Notes under the pieces: model-generated
What the model saw: only the letters and a program-made list of their open reading frames with translations
What the model was told of the DNA's origin: nothing
Databases searched by the model: none
Position numbers and translations under genes: made by a program
Source: Gavia stellata
Taxonomy: Eukaryota > Chordata > Aves > Gaviiformes > Gaviidae
Length of the DNA stretch: 64,000 nucleotides
Direction: 5' to 3'
Assembly (NCBI RefSeq): GCF_030936135.1
Contig: NC_082612.1
Span: 18,919,475 to 18,983,474, forward strand
Shown: positions 23,301-32,300 of the stretch, piece after piece
Layout of the letters: each line of letters opens with the position of its first letter
How positions within the stretch are numbered: the stretch's first letter is position 1

Positions 23301-26300
23301 TTAAGGTTGGAAAAGGCCTATAAGACCATCAAGTCCAACCCCCAACCCAACCCCACCATGCCCACTAAACCATGTCCCGCAGTGCCACGTCCACACGTTC
23401 CTTGAACACCTCCAGGGATGGGGACTCCACCACCTCCCTGGGCAGCCTGGTCCTGTGCTTGACAACCCTTTTAGTGAAGACATTTTTCCTAATATCTAGC
23501 CTGAACACCCCCCCGGCGCTACTTGAGGCCGTTTCCTCTCATCCTATTGCTTGTCACTTGGGAGAAGAGGCCAGCACCCACCTCCCCACAACCCCCTTTC
23601 AGGGAGCTGTAGAGAGCGATGAGGTCTCCCCTCAGCCTCCTCTTCTCCAGACTGAACAACCCCAGCTCCCTCAGCCGCTCCTCACCAGACTTGTGCTCCA
23701 GACCCCTCACCAGCTCCGTCGCCCTTCTCTGGACACGCTCCAGCCCCTCAATGTCCTTCTTGGAGTGAGGGGCCCAAAACCCAACACAGCATTCGAGGTG
23801 CGGCCTCACCAGCGCCGAGTCCAGGGGCACGATCCCCTCCCTACTCCTGCTGGCCACACTCTTTCTGATACAGGCCAGGATGCCGTTGGCCTTCTTGGCC
23901 ACCTGGGCACACTGCCGGCTCATATTCAGCCGGCTGTTGACCTGCACCCCCAGGTCCTTTTCTGCGGGGCAGCTTTCCAGCCACTCGTCCCCAAGCCTGT
24001 CACGTTGCAGGGGGTTGTTGTGACCCAAGTGCAGGACCCGGCACTTGGCCTTGTTGAACCTCATACAATTGGCCTCAGCCCATCGATCCAGCCTGTCCAG
24101 ATCCCTCTGCAGAGCCTTCCGACCCTCCAGCAGATCAACACTCCCTCCCAACTTGGTGTCGTCTGCAAACTTACTGAGGGAGCACTCGATCCTCTCATGT
24201 TGCTTTAAAGGGAAAAAAACCCCAACCCACTCCATTCCTAAATCCTTTTTGTTTATACGTGGAAAATAATTTGCAGAACCTGAAATAAGTACCAAATTCA
24301 CATACAGCCCTACTATATAAAATATTCCTGTCTATGCAAGTTTCCCTCTCATAAATAGGTATTTAGTTATTTATCATTGCTATCCATTTCTTCATAAACT
24401 GACCTGTATACTTTTGTGTCACGCTTGAATTACGAGATTTTACAGGTGAAAGAATATTTTCCTGTGTTGAAGTTATAATGTGTGGCAATGTAAGGAATGG
24501 TTTTGTTATCTCTCAACACAGAGAAAGAGCTTCTTTCATCTTCGAGGCAAACCAACTGAAGTCCTGCAGAAGCAGAGACGATAAACCAGGACGATCGTTC
24601 CAGTTAGGGACATAATTTGATGAAATTATGACTTGTATTTTTCACCTAATGCTATCTGTTATGAAATTACCATTTTCCTTCCTCTGGAAGGGTGGGAAGA
24701 GGGAGTAGAGATAGGGGACCAGTGTTCTCCTGATGCTTCCCTGATGTTGTGAAGGCAGAAATTATCCCCCAACTAACAAATCAAATCTCACCTATGTTCA
24801 GTAGCATGCTTTTTCATCCTGTCTGTTGCTACTCATTAATAGCACAGTCTCTTTTCCCAGGAGTAAAAAGGGAAATGAAATCATGACTATGCTATGTGCC
24901 CAAACGCACCGTTTCACTGTGTCTTTACCAAAGAAGCAACCAGCATTTTACAAAAATGCTGACTGTGTTCAGGGTCCGAGTCATTTTATAGCTGGCAACA
25001 CACGTATTTGTCATCGGAAAAGCAGACGCTGGACTACGGTTGAGAAAAAAAAGGAGCTCCAGCTGACGTTTCTTTACGACCGACTCAAAAGTTTGACTGC
25101 AGTAGACACATGCAGGATTACCTGGATCTAAGTCTGGGAGGTCTAGGATTAGGTCATCAGATCTGCGAAACAGATCACTTACAGAAACCTGGGGTGGGGG
25201 GGAAATCACTTTTTGATTAAACGTCAGATTACCACCAGTTTGAAACCTCATCGGCAGACAAGGCTTTACCTAGTCAGCCTGCTGTGAAGCCACCACCTGT
25301 GGCACAGGTTGCACAGACAATCATAGAGGTTTGGTCTTATTTATACCGACTCTTTTGAATTGCATGCTATGAGACCGAGTGCAATGAATCACTGGAACTA
25401 AATGTGCGTATTAATGCTTCTGGTTCATTATTAACTCTCCCAACCCAACATAACTCTCCTGGCTTAACTCCTAAACAATCTTCCCATGCCTTACAGAAGC
25501 GGTCATATTTCTTTTTAATCTTTTCAGCAGAGAGCACTGAAGAACGCACTGAATATAATAAAACCTTGGCTGAGAAGTTAGCAGAAAAATACTCCAACTC
25601 TGCCTACTACCAAGAAACAAAAGCAGTATTAGAGAGTATTTCTTTGGGAAATAAAAAGAAAACAAAAGCAGTTTTCCGACAAATCACCTATGCCAATTCC
25701 TTCCTTCATCAGCTGAAATGGGTGTCCAAGCGCACATTTAAAAATCTGGTAGGAAACCCTCAAGCTTCCATAGCTCAGGTAACGCTATTTATATCTATCC
25801 TTTTGTGCTATACTTTGAATTTATTCCACGCCTGTATTTATTAGATGATAAGTCATTGGGATGGGTTTGCCTCTTGATATTTTGACTGCAGTAACCATCT
25901 GAAAAAAGAGCATTCAAGGTCTGGAAATCTGATTCACTAGAAGGTGTCCTGAATGCTCCCAAATGAGCAGCATGAGAGACTGTTCAGTAATTAATTTGGG
26001 ACTACTGAAAGATTTTGGGAGGCAAGACCTTTTCCAGAAGGGTATTCTGCTGCTCCTGGCCAGGAGCAGATTATATCCCAAGTAGTTTCACACATTTGCT
26101 CAAGAACATTCTTCAGACTCGACTCTAATTGTCCAGGCTTGGCACTGTGGGGTTTGGCCTCAAATCTTCTCCCCCGCCAAGGAAAGTTAACAGAGCACAC
26201 TTGCATACTTAATTAAACTTCAGCACACAATGAAGTGCTGGCAGTTGGCTCAGGTGTAAAAATATTTTCACAGTATCGTAATGTGTGTGTCATTTGACTG

Positions 26301-29300
26301 TTCATAATGGCGATGGTGTCTTCCGGTGAAGATGTGATGAAGACCACAATAGGGTCTAACACCTGCCACGGAAGATGAGTATGGTCTACGTGACTGGCCC
26401 TATTAGCGCTGCTTTTTCAGAAGAATCAACACCAAAAGTGTCGATTTCTTCCAAGCTGCACATCGCCTTCAAAAAAATGAATGCCTGTCTGACCTCTGCA
26501 GAATGACTAATCCTCAGGAATCCCCTAATTCACGAGCCAAACTCTGCAGTCCCAGCACCAGCAAAACTCCCGCTGCACTTCTCAGCAATTCTAGAGAGGC
26601 CAATAAAAAAATTGGTCCCCAGCCAAGGCGTATATATTATCTTCACCATGGTTTATATAATAAGTGAACAAACGGCCAGTGTGGAGGGGAAATGAGTGCA
26701 GAATCCCCGAGGTGAAAAGGCTTTGAGTACGTGTGTGTGTCTGTACGTTGATACTATGGAGATCCTTAATAATTGCTTTGTAAAAGCTTGACCTTGTGAC
26801 AAGAATTAGACTCTCAAGGTTCTCCTAATACCCCGAGGTTAACGGTCCTGACTTGTTTCTCACAATCTTTTCTATCTCCCCACCCTCATTAGGGATGGAT
26901 TTTACCAGCATTCTTTGAGGGGTACACGGCTCATTAAAGCCTTTTTTCATTAATCTCCTCCAAATTGCTCTTGATATGATCCCGGCTTTCCACTGCAATT
27001 GGCTTAGGAGCTGCATTATCCCTGACGTTTGCTCCTTTCGGCAGGATCTTAGCGATAGGGTACCAGGGATCAAGTGGTTTAGAGTGTTAAGACTCATGCG
27101 CTGCTCGGGCTTCAAAATGACAGAACTGCCTGATACCATCGCTTTTCCTGAGATTTTTGTCATTTGCATTTAGCATTAGAAAAGCGTGATGTACACACTT
27201 CAGTCTTTTAAATTACACCCTTGAGGCAGCTGGTATCTTTGCTATTTAAATTGTGTTACAGACTGCAAATATCAGTACACCTACAGCCCGATCGTAGTGT
27301 CTTGCTCATGTTAAAAACAATCCCATGAGTAAGGTGTGTGATAGAGCCCAGCGGTTACACCCTGTGGAGCATGAAAATAAACTCTCATCCCCAACCCGGC
27401 AGTCAGGGAAGACTGCTTTTGGTTATTGGTTGCCAAACTCAAAGTAGCACTGAGACGGCTCCAGAGAAACCCCCGCAGAAGCGCTGGGCTGAAGAGCCGT
27501 GGTCAGCCCGAGAGCTGAAGTTACCCCTGTTGCTGACAGCGGATGGGGAGTCACCGTCTGTCCCAAGGAGGATGAACAGTGGAGAGTATCAGTAGGGAGA
27601 GAGGAACCGTGTTGCAATACATCACCAATTAACTTAATCACGACATCCGAGAACGGCTGAAACAGTGGTAGGGGAAAGGAGCTTGGCTGAGGTGCACGTC
27701 ATGCTGGGGTCATGCTTCCTGTCCATCTACACTCACCCGCTGCGTATTTCAAAAAAACCTACTGAAACTTTGAAAGCAGTAATAATTTTCTTTTCTTTTC
27801 TTTTCAACATTTAGCTGTGTGTTACGGCTTTCCTGGGACTGGCTGTAGGTGCCATTTTCTTTGGACTTACGGAGGACATCGCTGGACTACAGAACAGGTT
27901 AGTCAATTTAGGTAACGGATATCCAAAAATTTGATAAAGCTCCCTCGTCGTTGAGATAGGATAACGAACAGCTTGGAGGCTGAGAAGGAACCCATGAGCT
28001 CTTTGGGAATTATATCTACCTCTTTAAAGCAAATGCTTCCCTTCACATCAGTAGGTAAGGCCAAGCCTACGTTAGCGACTTCGAAGTGAAGGTGTTCTGC
28101 CTCTAGGAAGGTCCCTGCAGAACTGAGAGGGGGGTGCAGTTCTGCCCTGCCACGCTGGGTGCCACGTTTGGACAAGCAGTCCAAACGAAGTGAGTGACGC
28201 TGCTTCTGTAGGATGACATTTCGCAGTGCCAGTCGGGTTGCTGAAAACGCTGAACAGCAGACAGCATATTAAAAAGGTTGTATCGGGTTCGCGTGGCAAG
28301 GCTTTGGTAGTGGGGGGCTACACGGGTGGCTTCTGTGAGAAGATGCCAGAAGCTTCCCCCATGTCCGATAGAGCCAACGCCAGCCGGCTCCAAGACGGAC
28401 CCGCCGCTGGCCAAGGCTGAGCCCATCAGCGACGGTGGTAGCACCTCTGGGATAACATAGTTAAGAAAGGGGAAAAACAACTGCGCAAGGGCAGCCGGGG
28501 AAGAGAGAAGTGAGAATATGTGAGAGGAACAACTCTGCAGACCCCAAGGTCAGGGAAGAAAGAGGGGAGGAGGTGCTCCAGGTGCCGGAGCAGAGATTCC
28601 CCGGCAGCCCGTGGAGAAGACCACGGCGAGGCAGGCTGTGCCCCTGCACCCATGGAGGTCCATGGTGGAGCAGATATCCACCTGCAGCCCGTGAAAGACT
28701 CCACGCCGGAGGAGGTGGATGCCCAAAGGAGGCTGTGACCCCATGGGAAGCCCGCGCTGAAGGAAGGCTCCTGGCAGGACCTGTGGCCCCGTGGAGAGAG
28801 GAGCCCACGCTGGAGCAGGTTTGCTGGCAGGACTTGTGACCCCACGGGGGACCCACGCTGGAGCAGTCTGTTCCTAAAGGACTGCACCCTGTGGAAGGGA
28901 CCCACGCTGGAGCAGTTAGTGATGAACTGCAGCCCGTGGGAAGGACTCACGTTGGAGAAGTTGGTGGAGAACTGTCTCCCGTGGGAAGGACCCCACGCTG
29001 GAGCAGGGGAAGAGTGTGAGGAGTCCTCCCCCCAAGGAGGAAGGAGCGGCAGACAAGGTGTGATGAACAGACCGCAACCCCCATTCCCCATCCCCCTGTG
29101 CCCATTCTGGGGAGAGAAAGTAGAGAAATCAGCAGTAAAGTTGAGCCCAGGAAGAAGGGAGGGGTGGGGGGAAGGTGTTTTTAAGATTTGGTTGTATTTC
29201 TCATTATATAAATTAATTGATGGGTAATAAATTAAACTAATTTCCCCAAGTTGAGTCTGTTTTGCCCATGACGGTAATTGCTGAATGATCTCAACCCACG

Positions 29301-32300
29301 AGCCTTTCATCATATTTTCTCTCCCCTGTCCGGCTGAGGAGGGGAGTGATGGAGCGCCCACCACACAAGTGATGGTCAGCCCACCACAAAGGCTTAATTC
29401 AGCATGGCAGCATTTTAACTTCTTCGCTGCAAAGCTTTCCCCAAGATAAAAAGATTAAAGATTAAAAAATACAGCCTTGGCTACATAAACCTGGGTAACT
29501 AAAGCTTTGATCTTGCAACTGCTTCTATATACACACTTGAGTTTACCAGCAGTAAGTCAGAAGGTGAATCTAAAGCTAGATTTTAAAATTATTCTGGGCT
29601 ATGTATCCTTTTGACAGCTGTACGTACATGACCTGACAAATGGGTTTGCAACTAAGCAAGCTCTGGGTTCCTGGTCTTGCAACACTTCCTAGCATTTACT
29701 TAAAAATGGCCCAGTTTTAAATTGGATATGAAAGTGTGAAAGCAAAGCCTTAAATTTTAATGGAAAAGGTGATAACAACTTCTCACATCGCTTATTCAGT
29801 TCCTCACAGTTCGCATCAGACAAATGCCTCACAGACGGAGAATTTTTAACGTGTCAGGAAATTACATTAAAAAAAAAAAAAAGGAAAATCAGTTCATTTT
29901 CTATCCTTTGACTGCATCAGAGAACATACCATCCTTGCATGCAAATAACAAATGCTGCCTGTACCGCGTCTACATCAGGTTTGTTACGGACTCAGACTTG
30001 TAGCCAAGCCTTTTCCATTGGAATTCGGGACGGGAGGTCACATACTGCCGAGCTCCAGGCACTACGGTTGGATTTACTTACGCTGTAGTGGAAACCCTAC
30101 GTTCACATCACATTTTTAATAACGGCTCGCTGTTTTCCTTTCTGTAGAGTGGGTGCAATGTTCTTTCTGACCACCAACCAGTGTTTCAGCAGCATCTCAG
30201 CTATTGAACTCTTTGTTGTGGAAAAAAAGATATTTATGTAAGTAGAACATACAAAAAAGTTAACAGGGACTACTGTCAGAGAGTTTGTGTGTCTGCCCTG
30301 CTGTAGCTAATTGTCATTTAAGTACACCTAGTGCAGAGTTTCCAAATTATTTCACTGTTAGTGCTCACTGCAAATATACTCTCTTAGCCTGTTAGTGAGT
30401 TCTCTGTAAATCCCCCAAATGGTACCTATGATTGCAAATGGCTCAGAGTTTAAAATTATTACATATGTAGGGAAAAAAAACCCTGAATACTCAAATTTAG
30501 GTATTGATTAATAAGTTGGTGACTTGCTAGTGAGGACAGTAAATGCTATCATCTAACTGGGTTCTTTAAAGCTACGCAGATTACACTACACAGAAAAGGA
30601 GAATTATTTAAGCTTTACCCTCTCTCTCTCTGACAACATGACACATACATTTACTAAAAATTACGTGCATAAGTATCCATAGTCATTTGCATATGAAAAT
30701 GCCCCATTACTGCAGTGTGTGGCTTACTGGATGTTTGCATTACAGCCAAACCGTGAAAGAACTCTTTTTTTCCAGTTTGAGCTAAATTCATCTGTCTCCA
30801 GGTGAAAATAATCTTCTTGGGTTTTAGTGATTAAATTTGTAATATGCTGTCTATATCTCTGTGTTCCAGACATGAATATATCAGCGGGTACTACAGAACA
30901 TCTGCATATTTCATCTCAAAGCTAATGGCTGATTTAATACCCATGAGGACTATACCAAGCATCATCTTCACCTGTATCATTTACTTCATGTTAGGCAAGT
31001 ATGGTCTCCTACAGTCCCATTACAACCCCCTCAATAAATCAAGAAGGCACTCCCACTTTATAGCTGTGCATGTATACCTGTGTATTTACATAGGCTAAAG
31101 CACTTCATCGGCTTGGCAGTGGTTACTGCGCTTGCTTTTAGCAAAAAAGACACACTTTCAGAGATTTAAGCATTCATGTCAAAATCTGTGACGTGCCTCA
31201 TCAACACTGGCCCTAGAAGGAAGCGTGCCATAACCATTACTACTTAGGTTTGATTTATTCCTTTTCATTTATGGCCATCCTAGCTTCCGGTGACTTCTAC
31301 AAGATACTTTTTCCGTCAAGAACACCTATCAAAGAAAAAGTTTTAAGAACTTAATATTGTCTGAATTAATATCAACTTGTTCTTCTTGGTGAAATGCCTT
31401 CTGGTTAGGGAGCAGACTTTGAAAATTGCTGGCACCAACTTTTATAACCCTAGAACACCTTCAAACGTCATCCTTGCAACATGTCCCAAGCAGACCATTT
31501 TCCTAGGGTAAGGTTTCAGATCACGACGTCCCTTTGGGATGTCCCAAAAACTTGAAAGCACAAGCGAAATTTAAAAATAATCACAGTTCGTTTTGGGCTG
31601 AGGTTTTTTCCCTAAGATATAGGAAAAAAGGCCGCATCAGCAAGAGGCTCTCAGACCGCGAAACTGGAGTGAGCTAGACCTTACTACCAAATCCATAGCC
31701 AGCCGAAGGTCCCTAGGTCCGTTAGGAGAGCTCTCTGCTGGAAGCAAGCAAAATGCTGTACAACCACTGCTCGCGGAAGCGCGCTAGAAACTTCTCCTTT
31801 GCTAGAGAACCTGAAGCCCCAGTGAAGCCTTCACCTTGGACTGCGCGGAGCACAGTACTGTAACTTCTACCCAGCCTGCTGTCTCCAGTGTTACTGCAGT
31901 TACAGGCATGCTGCTCGTTCACCCCGTCCGCCGTCGGCAGGGCACGCACACACACGGGCTGTCACAAGCCCCACGGCAGGCTTGGGTCTCAGTGACCCGT
32001 GCAGTCAGACAACGTGTATTCTGTAGGTCGGATACGCTACGTGGGTCAGGATGGTGTTCAGGTTATGGTAGAGCTTTTGGCAGGATCATACTGAAACCCT
32101 TCTTGTTCTGATCTTTAAGGTTTGAAACCAACAGTAGAAGCCTTCTTTACAATGATGTTTACCCTTATGATGGTGTCCTACACAGCCACTTCTATGGCAC
32201 TAGCCATTGCAGCAGGACAGAGCGTGGTCGCTGTAGCAAACCTGCTCATGACTATCACATTTGTTTTTATGATTGTGAGTAGCATTATTCAGTTTTCTAG

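Noticed and set aside
23519-24301. 260-codon minus-strand ORF in ABCG2 intron 8
   Set aside because: It is the C-terminal reverse-transcriptase part of a 5'-truncated CR1 LINE, not a host gene.
28426-29364. 312-codon minus-strand ORF in ABCG2 intron 10
   Set aside because: It lies wholly within a solo LTR and its GC-rich minisatellite, and has no recognisable domain.
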